Assembly: GCA_964491015.1 (NCBI GenBank)
Contig: CAZBEY010000009.1
Location: 1-48,359 of the forward strand
Direction of reading: 5' to 3'
Length of the DNA stretch: 48,359 nucleotides
Origin: JADFRD01 sp964491015
GTDB lineage: Bacteria > Fidelibacterota > Marinisomatia > Marinisomatales > TCS55
Both the position numbers and the translations under genes were made by a program. Below the pieces are notes generated by a model, which was not told the DNA's origin, did no database searches, and worked only from the letters and a program-made list of their open reading frames with translations. Below, piece by piece: positions 31,418 to 40,862 of this stretch (positions are counted from its first letter, which is position 1; each line of letters starts with the position of its first letter).

Positions 31418-32178
31418 AGCATCCCAAAATACTTATTACCAATGACGATGGGATATATGCTTTAGGTATAAGAGCATTGTGGAGAGCAATGTCAGAGATT
31501 GGAAATGTTACCGTCATCGCACCGGATCGAGAACAATCTGCAGTTGGGCATGCCATCACTGTAAGCGATCCTTTACGAGTGAAAGAAGTGAAACGAGCGG
31601 ATGGCTTTAGAGGTTTTGCAGTAGATGGAACACCTTCCGATTGTGTAAAAATCGGAATTCAAGCTCTTTTGAGCGAAAAACCGGACGTGGTCGTTTCCGG
31701 AATCAATCATGGGTCTAATACAGGAAATAATATTATCTATTCAGGCACCGTTTCTGCAGCCACAGAAGGAACGATGATGGATATCCCCTCCGTTGCTGTC
31801 AGTATTAATTCTTTTGAATATAGAGATTTTGGTGGCGCTCAGTCAGCGGCAAAAAAGGTGGTATTAAAAGTGCTGGAAAAAGGATTATCGAAGAAAACAC
31901 TCCTAAATGTGAATGTGCCCGCAATTCCTGAAAAAGATATTAAGGGTTATAAAATTACTCAACAGGGGAATACAGCTTTTAAGGATAGTTTTGAAAAAAG
32001 AGAAGATCCTAGGGGAAATACCTATTATTGGATGACAGGGAAAATGATAGATCCTGATGGTGAGTTGTATTATGATCAAAAAGCTGTATCACAGGGATAT
32101 GTAAGTATTACGCCCATTCATTATCGATTGACAAATCATGACTTTTTAGATGAATTAAGTCGTTGGAAATTATCGTGA
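31414..32178 (+). CDS. surE: 5'/3'-nucleotidase SurE
   Basis: 254 residues. ILITNDDGIYALGI carries the metal-binding D11-D12. RREQSAVGHAITV-like and VSGINHGSNTGNNIIYSGT blocks complete the active site. It hydrolyses nucleoside monophosphates under stress and in stationary phase. Translationally coupled to accD (ATGA overlap) and to guaA (GTGA overlap). Confidence 0.96.
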   Translation: MKHPKILITNDDGIYALGIRALWRAMSEIGNVTVIAPDREQSAVGHAITVSDPLRVKEVKRADGFRGFAVDGTPSDCVKIGIQALLSEKPDVVVSGINHGSNTGNNIIYSGTVSAATEGTMMDIPSVAVSINSFEYRDFGGAQSAAKKVVLKVLEKGLSKKTLLNVNVPAIPEKDIKGYKITQQGNTAFKDSFEKREDPRGNTYYWMTGKMIDPDGELYYDQKAVSQGYVSITPIHYRLTNHDFLDELSRWKLS

Positions 32179-33725
32179 GCAATATTCATCATGGGGGCGT
32201 GGTTATTCTTGATTTTGGGTCGCAATATACTCAGTTAATCGCTCGAAAAATTCGTGAAAAAAATGTTTATTCAATAATATTACCCTCCAAGGTTTCCATT
32301 GATGATATTACGATAAAAAAGCCCAAAGCTGTGATTTTATCTGGAGGGCCCTCCAGCGTCTTAGCTGATAACGCACCGGAATTTGATCAAAGAATTTTTG
32401 ATTTACATGTTCCAATTTTAGGTATCTGTTATGGATTACAATTGTTGGCGCACCAATATAAAGGAAAAGTAGAAAAAGGAAAAATCGGCGAATATGGATT
32501 TGCACATATTCATCTAAAAAATCCAAATGCTCTCCTGAAACATGTCGAAGATAATTCCCGGATCTGGATGAGCCATATGGATAAGGTATCAGCCGTACCG
32601 ACCGGTTGGACGATATTGGCGGAATCCTCCAATGGAGTTATTGCAGCAATGTGCTCGGCCGATGGAAGTCGTTATGCGACTCAATTTCATCCTGAAGTGG
32701 CTCATACAACTTTTGGTGAGGAAATAATTAACAACTTTTTGTTTAGTATTTCTGAATGTGAAGCTCGTTGGACTCCCGGTAATTTTATCAGCGATCAGCT
32801 ACAGAAAATTCAAAAACAGGTTGGGACAGGGCATGTGATTTGTGGAGTCAGCGGTGGTGTAGATTCATCCGTTGTCGCTGCACTGATGCATAAAGCTATC
32901 GGTAATCGTTGTAAATCCGTTTTGATTGATCATGGTCTCTTACGTAAAAATGAAGCATTAGATTGTGTTGAAGCATTGAAAAATGGACTCGGTGTTAATA
33001 TCCATGTGGTTAATGATTCTGATATATTTCTTAAAAAATTAGCCGGTATTTCAGATCCTGAAAAAAAGCGCAAAATTATCGGTGAAGAATTTATTCGCTC
33101 CTTTGAAAAAGTATCTAAAAAAATTGGGAAAATTGATTTTTTAGCACAAGGAACTTTATATCCTGATGTCATTGAAAGCGGAATAAGTCATGGAAACAGT
33201 GCTCATGTTATAAAGAGCCATCATAATGTGGGTGGATTACCGGATGATATGGAATTTGAGCTGGTTGAGCCATTACGAGAATTATTTAAAGACGAAGTCC
33301 GAAAAGTCGGGATAGAACTTGGGTTGCCGAAATCATTGGTTGATCGACATCCTTTCCCGGGACCGGGTTTGGCAGTCAGAATTTTGGGTGAAATCACCGA
33401 AGAACGAATTAAACTTCTTCAGGAAGCAGACCATATATATCTTGAAAGTTTACATGAAGCGGGAATATACGATGAAATTTGGCAGGCGTTTTCTGTTCTA
33501 ATACCAATCAAAACCGTTGGTGTGATGGGAGACCAGAGAACATACGAAAATCTTTTAGGACTTCGTGCTGTCACAAGCAGTGATGGAATGACAGCCGACT
33601 GGTATCGAATGGCACCGGATGTATTATCGTTAATATCAAACCGAATCGTGAATTCGGTCAATGGAATTAATAGAGTTGTTTACGATGTAACTTCCAAGCC
33701 ACCCGGAACAATTGAATGGGAATAA
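32175..33725 (+). CDS. guaA: GMP synthase (glutamine-hydrolysing)
   Basis: 516 residues from GTG 32175, whose GTGA overlap with the surE stop supports it over TTG 32163. The class I glutaminase domain has Cys 85 (GICYGLQ), His 172 and Glu 174 (FHPEVAHT). The PP-loop ATP-pyrophosphatase motif is SGGVDSSV at 226-233. The C-terminal dimerisation domain ends VVYDVTSKPPGTIEWE, the standard GuaA end. It converts XMP to GMP. Together with surE it gives this operon a purine-nucleotide flavour. Confidence 0.97.
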   Translation: MSNIHHGGVVILDFGSQYTQLIARKIREKNVYSIILPSKVSIDDITIKKPKAVILSGGPSSVLADNAPEFDQRIFDLHVPILGICYGLQLLAHQYKGKVEKGKIGEYGFAHIHLKNPNALLKHVEDNSRIWMSHMDKVSAVPTGWTILAESSNGVIAAMCSADGSRYATQFHPEVAHTTFGEEIINNFLFSISECEARWTPGNFISDQLQKIQKQVGTGHVICGVSGGVDSSVVAALMHKAIGNRCKSVLIDHGLLRKNEALDCVEALKNGLGVNIHVVNDSDIFLKKLAGISDPEKKRKIIGEEFIRSFEKVSKKIGKIDFLAQGTLYPDVIESGISHGNSAHVIKSHHNVGGLPDDMEFELVEPLRELFKDEVRKVGIELGLPKSLVDRHPFPGPGLAVRILGEITEERIKLLQEADHIYLESLHEAGIYDEIWQAFSVLIPIKTVGVMGDQRTYENLLGLRAVTSSDGMTADWYRMAPDVLSLISNRIVNSVNGINRVVYDVTSKPPGTIEWE

Positions 33726-33798
33726 TGTAAACTGTAAAACGTAAAACGTAAAGAAATGTTATATTACGTTTTAAATAATTACGTTTTAGATTTACATT
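33724..33798. repeat. AT-rich inverted repeat between guaA and glmS
   Basis: The left arm 33724-33752 (AATGTAAACTGTAAAACGTAA, with an extra AAACGTAA) is matched by an inverted right arm at about 33763-33798 (TTACGTTTT, spacer, TTACGTTTTAGATTTACAT). Each arm also carries the short direct repeat GTAAAACGTAAAACGTAA or its complement. The pairing is imperfect and no T-run follows. It could be a weak bidirectional terminator or a small dispersed repeat element. Confidence 0.5.
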
Positions 33799-33838
33799 TG
33801 AGAGCATCAAATCTGATTAAAGGGGTTAAAAAAATATT

Positions 33839-35674
33839 ATGTGCGGAATAGTAGGATACTTTGGTGAAAAGGATGCGGTCCCCATTTTGATTAATGGATT
33901 AAAACGTCTTGAATACAGAGGATATGATTCTGCCGGGATTGCCGTCCTTGGTGACGATTTAAATATCCTGAAGCGTTCAGGTAAAGTAAGCATATTAGAA
34001 AACCAAATAGATGATCATGTTATTTTCGGTTCAGTTGGGATTGGTCATACTCGATGGGCGACGCATGGGGAACCCAATGATACCAATGCGCATCCGCATT
34101 TAGACCACACTGGAAATATTGTATTGATCCACAATGGAATTATCGAAAATTATCAATCCATTAAGAAGGTTTTAGAAAAGGACGGAATTGAATTTCAGAG
34201 CGAGACAGATTCGGAAGTGTTGGTCCAACTCATATCTAAAATATATTATCAAGACAATTTAACTTTCAATGATGCTGTGCAGGCAGCGCTGCAGGATGTG
34301 ATTGGCACGTATGGAATTGTAGCCATTTGTAAAGATCAACCTGACGTCATGGTGGCGGCGTGCCTGGGCAGTCCGTTAGTCCTTGGCATCGGAAATGGTG
34401 AATATTTTATTGCCAGCGATTCTTCACCGATTGTTGAACATACCAGAAGCGTAGTTTACCTCGATGACGGAGAGATAGTTACAATATTTAATGACGGGTA
34501 TTCAATTTCTAAAATATTTGATCAAACAATTATTAATAAAAAAATCACAACCATTGAACATGATTTGGAGGCGATTGAAAAAGGCAATTTTCCACATTTT
34601 ATGCTCAAGGAAATACACGAGCAAAAATATACAATTACCGATACGATGCGTGGTCGGCTGCAGATAGAAGATGGAAATGCCTTTTTAGGCGGTTTATCGG
34701 ATTATATGCCTAGAATCGAAAAAGCCAATCAATTTTACATCACAGCCTGTGGGACCTCTTGGCACTCGGGGATCATTGGAAAATATTTATTAGAAGAATA
34801 TGCTGAAATACCAGTCCATGTAGAGTATGCATCGGAATTTCGATACCGTCATACAATTATTGACAATGAAACAGTTATGATTGCCATTAGTCAATCCGGA
34901 GAAACTGCGGATACATTAGCAGCTATTAAAAAAGCAAAAGAAAAGGGTGCTTTGACGTTAGGCATATGTAATGTAGTTGGAAGTTCGATTGCCCGGAAGA
35001 CTGATTGTGGTGTGTACACGCACGCTGGTCCTGAAATTGGAGTTGCTTCAACCAAAGCATTCACGGCTCAGGTTGCTGTTTTATCCATGCTTGGATTGCT
35101 CTTGGGACGAAAAAAAGGATTAAGAAAACTTCAGGGAATCAAATTGGCAAAAGCCCTTAATGATATTGGTCATAATGTTAAAATTATATTAAACAATACG
35201 GCGATGATTGAAAAAATTGCTTCTCAATTTAGTGATGTTGGCAATTTTCTCTACCTTGGTCGGGGGGTGAATTTCCCAGTAGCACTGGAAGGAGCATTAA
35301 AGCTGAAAGAAATATCGTACATTCATGCTGAAGGGTACCCGGCGGCGGAAATGAAGCATGGTCCCATCGCACTGATAGATGATAATATGCCCGTTGTATT
35401 TATTGCACCTCATGATCAAACATATAATAAAGTATTATCCAATATTCAGGAAGTCCATGCACGAAATGCACGAATTATCATTGTTTCCGATAAGAAATCA
35501 AAAGACTTAACAAAATTATCAAATCATATCATTGAAATTCCACGATGCCATCCCAGAGTTTTTCCAATTTTGGCATCCATCCCATTACAACTTTTGGCAT
35601 ACAATCTCGCTGTGATTAAAGGATGTAATGTGGATATGCCAAGAAACTTGGCAAAATCGGTTACGGTGGAGTAA
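33839..35674 (+). CDS. glmS: Glutamine--fructose-6-phosphate aminotransferase (isomerising)
   Basis: 611 residues, full length. The catalytic Cys directly follows Met (MCGIVGYFG) after removal of Met. The glutaminase domain includes HTRWATHGEPNDTNAHPH. Two SIS sugar-isomerase domains follow (ACGTSWHSG, SQSGETADTLAAI, and YIHAEGYPAAEMKHGPIAL). The C-terminus NLAKSVTVE is the family signature. It makes glucosamine-6-phosphate, the first committed step to UDP-GlcNAc for peptidoglycan and LPS. It has its own leader after the inverted repeat. I looked for a glmS riboswitch core in the 113-base leader and saw none. Confidence 0.98.
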   Translation: MCGIVGYFGEKDAVPILINGLKRLEYRGYDSAGIAVLGDDLNILKRSGKVSILENQIDDHVIFGSVGIGHTRWATHGEPNDTNAHPHLDHTGNIVLIHNGIIENYQSIKKVLEKDGIEFQSETDSEVLVQLISKIYYQDNLTFNDAVQAALQDVIGTYGIVAICKDQPDVMVAACLGSPLVLGIGNGEYFIASDSSPIVEHTRSVVYLDDGEIVTIFNDGYSISKIFDQTIINKKITTIEHDLEAIEKGNFPHFMLKEIHEQKYTITDTMRGRLQIEDGNAFLGGLSDYMPRIEKANQFYITACGTSWHSGIIGKYLLEEYAEIPVHVEYASEFRYRHTIIDNETVMIAISQSGETADTLAAIKKAKEKGALTLGICNVVGSSIARKTDCGVYTHAGPEIGVASTKAFTAQVAVLSMLGLLLGRKKGLRKLQGIKLAKALNDIGHNVKIILNNTAMIEKIASQFSDVGNFLYLGRGVNFPVALEGALKLKEISYIHAEGYPAAEMKHGPIALIDDNMPVVFIAPHDQTYNKVLSNIQEVHARNARIIIVSDKKSKDLTKLSNHIIEIPRCHPRVFPILASIPLQLLAYNLAVIKGCNVDMPRNLAKSVTVE

Positions 35675-35676
35675 AC

Positions 35677-35994
35677 GATAGGGATTTCTGTCGTTACCCC
35701 CATTTAGTAGTTATAACTATAACAATATCTATAACTTACAGAAATCACTACTGGTCTAAATACACCCCATATCAACAATACCTCAATAACCGACTTAGGT
35801 CATATCGGGAGGATTGTGTTACCCCTATTCGGTGGTTTGAGATACAACAAATATTGAACTCTGAAGGATTGAAAACTCGACTTGGTAAGAAGTTTGGAAA
35901 TAATCATATCCAAAATATCTTGACACATAGCGTATATAATAATTATTCAAAGACAAACGATAAACAAATCCGGGTTAAGAATGAAAATGGTTAA
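35677..35994 (+). pseudogene. Start-less open frame after glmS, probable gene relic
   Basis: The 388-base gap between glmS and the next gene is not empty. One frame is open for 105 codons from 35677 to TAA at 35992, although the DNA is AT-rich and the other frames stop often. The frame has no ATG or GTG; only late TTG codons (35854, 35869) could start it. The translation is basic and protein-like, with YWSKYTPYQQYLNNRLRS and then ILNSEGLKTRLGKKFGNN followed by IQNILTHSVYNN. The ILN-x-EG-x-T-x-x-GK-x(n)-IQNIL spacing recalls the DNA-binding part of serine recombinases and similar mobile-element proteins. This is pattern resemblance, not an assignment. It is probably the 3' remnant of a transferred gene. 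The remaining bases up to 36062 show nothing clear. Confidence 0.4.
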
Positions 35995-36062
35995 ATTCAC
36001 CATTACGGTAAGCAAATCATAGGAACAAATGGAGTTAGATTCGTTTATATAATTCAAAACCA

Positions 36063-37919
36063 ATGAGAATATTAACAACCATATTATTATTGATCTCACT
36101 GAATGGAAGTTTGTTCAGCCAAAACTGGCTCCAGAAACGAATCACTTCTGAACAATTCAATAAAGCGATCGAGCATTATGATGATGGTCGATTTGCAACA
36201 ACCGATATTATATTACAAAAATTACTTACCAAACAGACAGATGATTATTTTTTTCCGATTCAATTACTCGCAATGAAAACTGATTTTGCTCTTGGCCGAT
36301 TCAATGAAGCAAAAGAACGGGGGAGACTACTCGTTAAAAATAATACATTACTATCTGAATCGTTTATGGTCATGGGAGATATTTTTATTGAAGAGGGGGA
36401 TATTGATGCTGCATTTAGAATGTATTTACGATCTCGTCAATTGAAAGACATAAATTTTTCCAGGATAGACCAGCGGCTAAATAAAACAATTTTATTAAAT
36501 ATTTCCCCTCATGCAATTGAGGAGCAGCATTTATTAGTCAGCGGTGAAAATGAAACTATTTTATTGTTAGCGAAATCATATAATTATTTGCATAGCGGTC
36601 AACCGGATGAATGTGCTTATTTGCTAATCAACATCGATCCATTGGATGTGTCTGAAACATTTTATGAACTGTATGAACAATTACAATTAGCTTCGTATCA
36701 ACCCGGATTCGAAACAATCACATTCGGTGTACTATTGCCCTTGTCCGGAGCTAATTCAAAAAGTGGGACATCGTTCTTTCGCGGATTAAACCAATATGTC
36801 AATCAACCGGATCAAAAAATCAAAATAGCTTTTCAAGTTGAAGACTGTCAAAGTGATCCAATTAAAACAATTGAAGCAATCGCACGCTTAGAGAAAAATC
36901 GTCAGATTTATGGTATCATTACAGCCCTTGATAAGACGAACACTTTGGCCGCTGTCAATACTGTCACCCATCACTCCCTACCGGTATTTGTGGTTGGAGA
37001 TAATGAAATACCCTATTCTGATATTGGTAAAAATATATTTCAGCTTTCACCGGATTGGAAAAAACTGGGGCAATACACCGCTCGATGGATTGGAGAATAC
37101 CTGGATAAGGATAGTGTGGCTGTTTTAGCGCCGAACGACTCTTATGGCGATGTGATTACGGATGCCTTTTTAACTGAGATGGATGCCTTAGATCGTAAAG
37201 TTGTCGTCGTTGAAAGGTATACAGGAAAACCCGAAAATCTGGAAAAACAATTCAAATCCTTCCGTCAAATCGCGTTTAATATGATTACAACTGAAAATCC
37301 TTACGACGAGTTATTAGGCATGTCTTTTGATAGCCTGGATGCGCTTTTTGATGTGAATGACGATGATTATTTTGGATTAACAGACGATGACATACCAGAA
37401 AGTATCAAAGATTCTTCTAAGGTAATACTGGATAAAATTCAGGCATTATATATGCCGATTCACCCAAACGATTTAAACTATATTGGCACACAATTGCCTC
37501 TGTATAACCTCAATACAAGTTTCGTCGGAAATTACGCCTGGAATCAGCCGGATATTCTTGTCCAGGATAATATTGGTCCACACCTTGAAAATATGACCAT
37601 TTTAACCCATACCAAAATTCCTCGGCAAAATCAAAATGAAGTCGAAAGATTAACTGATAAAAACGAAGATTATACCATGGGATTTGATATTGGCGGCCTG
37701 TTGTTTTCTATATTGAATTCCGGAATATCAAATAAATCAGAATTTGTTCAAAAATTAGAGCAAGAAAATTTTGAAGGTGTTGCCCATACTATTTCTTTTT
37801 CTCCCGAGGACCATACAAACCAATCTTTGCATATTTTAAAAATTAAGAATAATACTTTTTCTCCGATTGGAGTATTTGCCGGCGATTCAGCTCATTTATA
37901 CATACAGCAAAGACCGTAA
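36063..37919 (+). CDS. Exported TPR plus type 1 periplasmic-binding-fold protein (LpoA-like architecture)
   Basis: 618 residues. Signal peptide about 1-20 ending SLFSQ, no lipobox. Residues about 30-190 are helical TPR-like repeats (YDDGRFATTDIILQKLL; FMVMGDIFIEEGDIDAAFRM). Residues about 215-600 are a Peripla_BP_6/LivJ-like ligand-binding fold (FGVLLPLSGANSKSGTSFF; VAVLAPNDSYGDVITDAF). No transporter genes are near. TPR plus this fold is the layout of LpoA, the outer-membrane activator of penicillin-binding protein 1A. The neighbours glmS, pgeF and uppP also concern peptidoglycan, which favours an LpoA-like role over amino-acid uptake. LpoA is a lipoprotein and this is not, so the role remains inferred. 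Confidence 0.8.
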   Translation: MRILTTILLLISLNGSLFSQNWLQKRITSEQFNKAIEHYDDGRFATTDIILQKLLTKQTDDYFFPIQLLAMKTDFALGRFNEAKERGRLLVKNNTLLSESFMVMGDIFIEEGDIDAAFRMYLRSRQLKDINFSRIDQRLNKTILLNISPHAIEEQHLLVSGENETILLLAKSYNYLHSGQPDECAYLLINIDPLDVSETFYELYEQLQLASYQPGFETITFGVLLPLSGANSKSGTSFFRGLNQYVNQPDQKIKIAFQVEDCQSDPIKTIEAIARLEKNRQIYGIITALDKTNTLAAVNTVTHHSLPVFVVGDNEIPYSDIGKNIFQLSPDWKKLGQYTARWIGEYLDKDSVAVLAPNDSYGDVITDAFLTEMDALDRKVVVVERYTGKPENLEKQFKSFRQIAFNMITTENPYDELLGMSFDSLDALFDVNDDDYFGLTDDDIPESIKDSSKVILDKIQALYMPIHPNDLNYIGTQLPLYNLNTSFVGNYAWNQPDILVQDNIGPHLENMTILTHTKIPRQNQNEVERLTDKNEDYTMGFDIGGLLFSILNSGISNKSEFVQKLEQENFEGVAHTISFSPEDHTNQSLHILKIKNNTFSPIGVFAGDSAHLYIQQRP

Positions 37920-37924
37920 TTCAT

Positions 37925-38617
37925 TTGTCAGTTCCAAAAGATTCCTTCATTGATTTTAGTCCTATTTTTGCATCCAACGGCTTTATAGCCGGATTTACTA
38001 CCCGTTCATTTCCATACTCCAACCCGGAGGATCGGATTCAATTATCAAGTGCTTTGTCGTTAGATCCATCGAAGATATTAATCCCAAAGCAAGTTCATGG
38101 TAATCGAGTATATAACTGCTGTGAAGAATCGAATGTTGACGGTGTTGATGCCCTTGTTTCAAACAAAAAGAATATTGTTTTATCCATTCAGGTTGCAGAC
38201 TGTATTCCCATGTTTTTATTGGATCATAAGAAAAATATTTGTGCTCTTGTTCACGCCGGCTGGAGAGGAACAGTAAAAAAGATTGTTACGAATACTATTC
38301 GGGAAATGGAAAGAATTGGGAGTCAGGCAAAAGATATTACAGCTCTTATTGGTCCATCAATCCAACAATGTTGTTTTGAAATAGGCCCGGAAGTCGCGCA
38401 GAAATTTTCTGCCGAATTTCTGACCAATGGAAAGGACGATCGCTCATTATTAGATTTATCAGGTGTTGTTCAATCTGAATTACAACAACTTGGATTAAAC
38501 GATAATCAAATCAATTTACAGTCAAAATGCACATGTTGCCATCCGGAATTGTTTCACTCGTACCGTAGAAATGGGAAACAAGCAGGGCGAATGATTGCTG
38601 TTTGCGGTTGGGTGTAG
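37925..38617 (+). CDS. pgeF: Peptidoglycan editing factor PgeF / laccase-domain (YfiH) protein
   Basis: 230 residues from TTG 37925, five bases after the previous stop. Family signatures are VADCIPMFLLD, LVHAGWRGTVKKIV (metal-site His 110), IGPSIQQCCFEIGPEV and the Cys/His-rich KCTCCHPELFHSYRRNGKQ. In E. coli YfiH limits misplacement of L-Ser in the muropeptide stem. Purified homologues also show purine-nucleoside phosphorylase or deaminase activity. The start is tentative because there is no strong ribosome site. Confidence 0.93.
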   Translation: MSVPKDSFIDFSPIFASNGFIAGFTTRSFPYSNPEDRIQLSSALSLDPSKILIPKQVHGNRVYNCCEESNVDGVDALVSNKKNIVLSIQVADCIPMFLLDHKKNICALVHAGWRGTVKKIVTNTIREMERIGSQAKDITALIGPSIQQCCFEIGPEVAQKFSAEFLTNGKDDRSLLDLSGVVQSELQQLGLNDNQINLQSKCTCCHPELFHSYRRNGKQAGRMIAVCGWV

Positions 38618-38659
38618 TCTTTTTATTCCAATCGATTCCTTCTAAATTCCACGCCTATT

Positions 38660-39427
38660 ATGAATATATTTGATGCACTTGTATTGGGAGCCATACAAGG
38701 ATTTACAGAATTTTTACCGATCAGCAGTTCCGGTCATTTAGTGATTGGACAGCACCTATTGGGATTATCACTTCCTGGGCTCTTTTTTGAAGTTTTGGTG
38801 CATTTGGGTACACTTTGTAGTGTTTTGGTCGTATTTAGAAATGACATAATTGATATTCTTTTCAATATTAATACGGAAAAAAATAGACGACTTGTTGGTG
38901 CTGTTATTGTTGGAACTATTCCGGCTGTAATCATTGGATTAACCCTGAAAGATCGAATCGGTCAAATTTTCGATAATATTACTGCTGTTTCATTGAGCTT
39001 ATTGGTTACCGGACTGTGGCTTGTTATTACAAAATGGTCTGTGAATAAGAATCATTTAATAAAAATAAAGAGTGGTTTCTTAATCGGATGCATACAAGCA
39101 GTTGCAATCGTTCCGGGTATTTCAAGATCGGGGGCAACCATTGGAATGGCGATGTGGTTAGGTATATCACCTGATAAAGCGGCAAAATTCTCTTTCTTAC
39201 TTGCAATTCCTGCCATTGCTGGAGCAGGATTATTAACAGCTTTGGATTTGGAAACAACCAGTTTACATGAATTATCAATGATATCGAATATTGCTGCATT
39301 TTTAAGTTCATTTTTTGTTGGATGGGCATCGCTTCGTTGGCTGTTGCGGTTAATTTCAAAAGGAAAATTTCATTGGTTTGGTGTCTATTGCTTTTCCATA
39401 GGACTATTAACGTTAATATTTGGATAA
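38660..39427 (+). CDS. uppP: Undecaprenyl-diphosphatase UppP (BacA)
   Basis: 255 residues, multi-pass membrane protein. Both active-site blocks are present: GAIQGFTEFLPISSSGHL at 11-28 and PGISRSGATIGMAMWLG at about 152-168. It dephosphorylates undecaprenyl pyrophosphate so that the lipid carrier can be reused for peptidoglycan and surface glycans, and it gives bacitracin tolerance. It lies 42 bases after pgeF and almost touches the symporter gene. Confidence 0.97.
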   Translation: MNIFDALVLGAIQGFTEFLPISSSGHLVIGQHLLGLSLPGLFFEVLVHLGTLCSVLVVFRNDIIDILFNINTEKNRRLVGAVIVGTIPAVIIGLTLKDRIGQIFDNITAVSLSLLVTGLWLVITKWSVNKNHLIKIKSGFLIGCIQAVAIVPGISRSGATIGMAMWLGISPDKAAKFSFLLAIPAIAGAGLLTALDLETTSLHELSMISNIAAFLSSFFVGWASLRWLLRLISKGKFHWFGVYCFSIGLLTLIFG

Positions 39428-39428
39428 T

Positions 39429-40862
39429 ATGAATACGATTGTGATTGCTTTTATTCTGTATTTGCTGATCATTCTTTGTGTCGGATTTTATACAGTTCGT
39501 ATTTTGAAAGATATTAAAGATTATGCATTAGGTGGTCAGCGCTTAGGCCCATGGGTGATTGCCCTTTCTGAGCGGGCATCCGGTGAATCAGCATGGCTAA
39601 TCCTCGGGTTACCGGGAGCAGCGCTTGTTGCCGGGCTATTAGAATTATGGACAGTGGTTGGATGTGTTTCAGGGATAATCCTTTCCTGGCTGATTATTGC
39701 AAAACCATTGAGGGACATTACAGAAAAATATAATGCTCTCACGTTACCGGAACTGTTAGAGCGGAGATTTAATGATGAAAATGGGACGATTCGGATTTTG
39801 TCAGCAATAATCATTATATTTTTCTTCATATTTTATGTGGCTGCTCAATTTGCCGGTGCCGGAAAAGTATTAAATGTCACATTTGGATTATCTGAAATGC
39901 AGGGCATGATTATCGGAGCGCTCATTATTGTATTATATACTATTATGGGTGGATTTTTTGCTGTAGCCTGGACGGACGTTATTCAGGGAATAATCATGTT
40001 TGGGACGTTGGTCATCCTGCCTGTTGTTGCCTTTATTGAATTAAAAACGCTTGGAACCAACGGAGCGATTTGGGATACTCAAACTCTGTATGGAGGCAAG
40101 ATAGGCTGGGGAGCATTTGCCGCAGCCATAGGAGGATTGAGCTGGGGGCTGGGTTATTTGGGACAACCTCATTTAGTGGTTAGATATATGGCAATAAATT
40201 CATCCGATAATATTGGTGTTAGTCGAAAAATTGCTTATGCCTGGGCCGTTCCGGCCTTCTTTGGTTCGCTGTTTATTGGATTAATCGGTTTACATATAGT
40301 GAATGCCGGTGTATTATCATTCGAAGGTAAGTTGATCCAATCTGTTTCGATGCTGCCTGATCCGGAAAAATTAATGCCCATTTTAGCGACGCATTTACTT
40401 CCGGCATGGATTGCAGGAATATTTATCAGCGGAGCCATTGCAGCTATGATGTCAACCGCAGATTCTCAATTATTAGTCAGTACCACTATCCTAACCGAAG
40501 ACCTGGTAGGTAAAACACTGAAAAAACCGAATACGGATTATTTGAAATTGAGCAGAATATTAACTGTGGTCATTGGTATAATAGCATTTATTATGGCTTG
40601 GCGAACTGAGAATTTGGTGTTCGAAATGGTATCTTATGCATGGAGTGGGCTTGGTGCTTCATTCGGGCCGGCACTCGTTCTAATGTTATGGTGGAAAAGG
40701 ACGACTCGCAAAGGAATTATTTCCGGATTAGCAACCGGTGCGGTGACAACAATTATTTGGGTTAATATCGATCCATTACATGCACTAATGACAGAAAGGC
40801 TTACCAGTTTTGTATTTGCTTTTATTGCTATAATTGTTGTCAGTTTGATGGACAGGGAATAG
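39429..40862 (+). CDS. Sodium:solute symporter (SSS family, PutP-like)
   Basis: 477 residues from ATG 39429, one base after the uppP stop; an alternative TTG at 39420 would overlap uppP. About 12-13 hydrophobic helices are seen. SERASGESAWLILGLPGA near the N-terminus and ISGAIAAMMSTADSQLLVS in helix 8 are SSS family signatures that hold sodium ligands. PutP-type members carry proline; the substrate cannot be fixed from sequence. The stop shares a base with the holA start. Confidence 0.9.
   Translation: MNTIVIAFILYLLIILCVGFYTVRILKDIKDYALGGQRLGPWVIALSERASGESAWLILGLPGAALVAGLLELWTVVGCVSGIILSWLIIAKPLRDITEKYNALTLPELLERRFNDENGTIRILSAIIIIFFFIFYVAAQFAGAGKVLNVTFGLSEMQGMIIGALIIVLYTIMGGFFAVAWTDVIQGIIMFGTLVILPVVAFIELKTLGTNGAIWDTQTLYGGKIGWGAFAAAIGGLSWGLGYLGQPHLVVRYMAINSSDNIGVSRKIAYAWAVPAFFGSLFIGLIGLHIVNAGVLSFEGKLIQSVSMLPDPEKLMPILATHLLPAWIAGIFISGAIAAMMSTADSQLLVSTTILTEDLVGKTLKKPNTDYLKLSRILTVVIGIIAFIMAWRTENLVFEMVSYAWSGLGASFGPALVLMLWWKRTTRKGIISGLATGAVTTIIWVNIDPLHALMTERLTSFVFAFIAIIVVSLMDRE

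Noticed and set aside
33726..33838. glmS riboswitch/ribozyme in the glmS leader
   Set aside because: The leader is only about 113 bases, mostly the AT-rich inverted repeat, with no recognisable ribozyme core.
35920..35940. TTGACA and TATAAT as a promoter before the 618-residue protein
   Set aside because: The two hexamers are only 9 bases apart, far from the 16-18 needed, and they fall inside the open frame ending at 35994.
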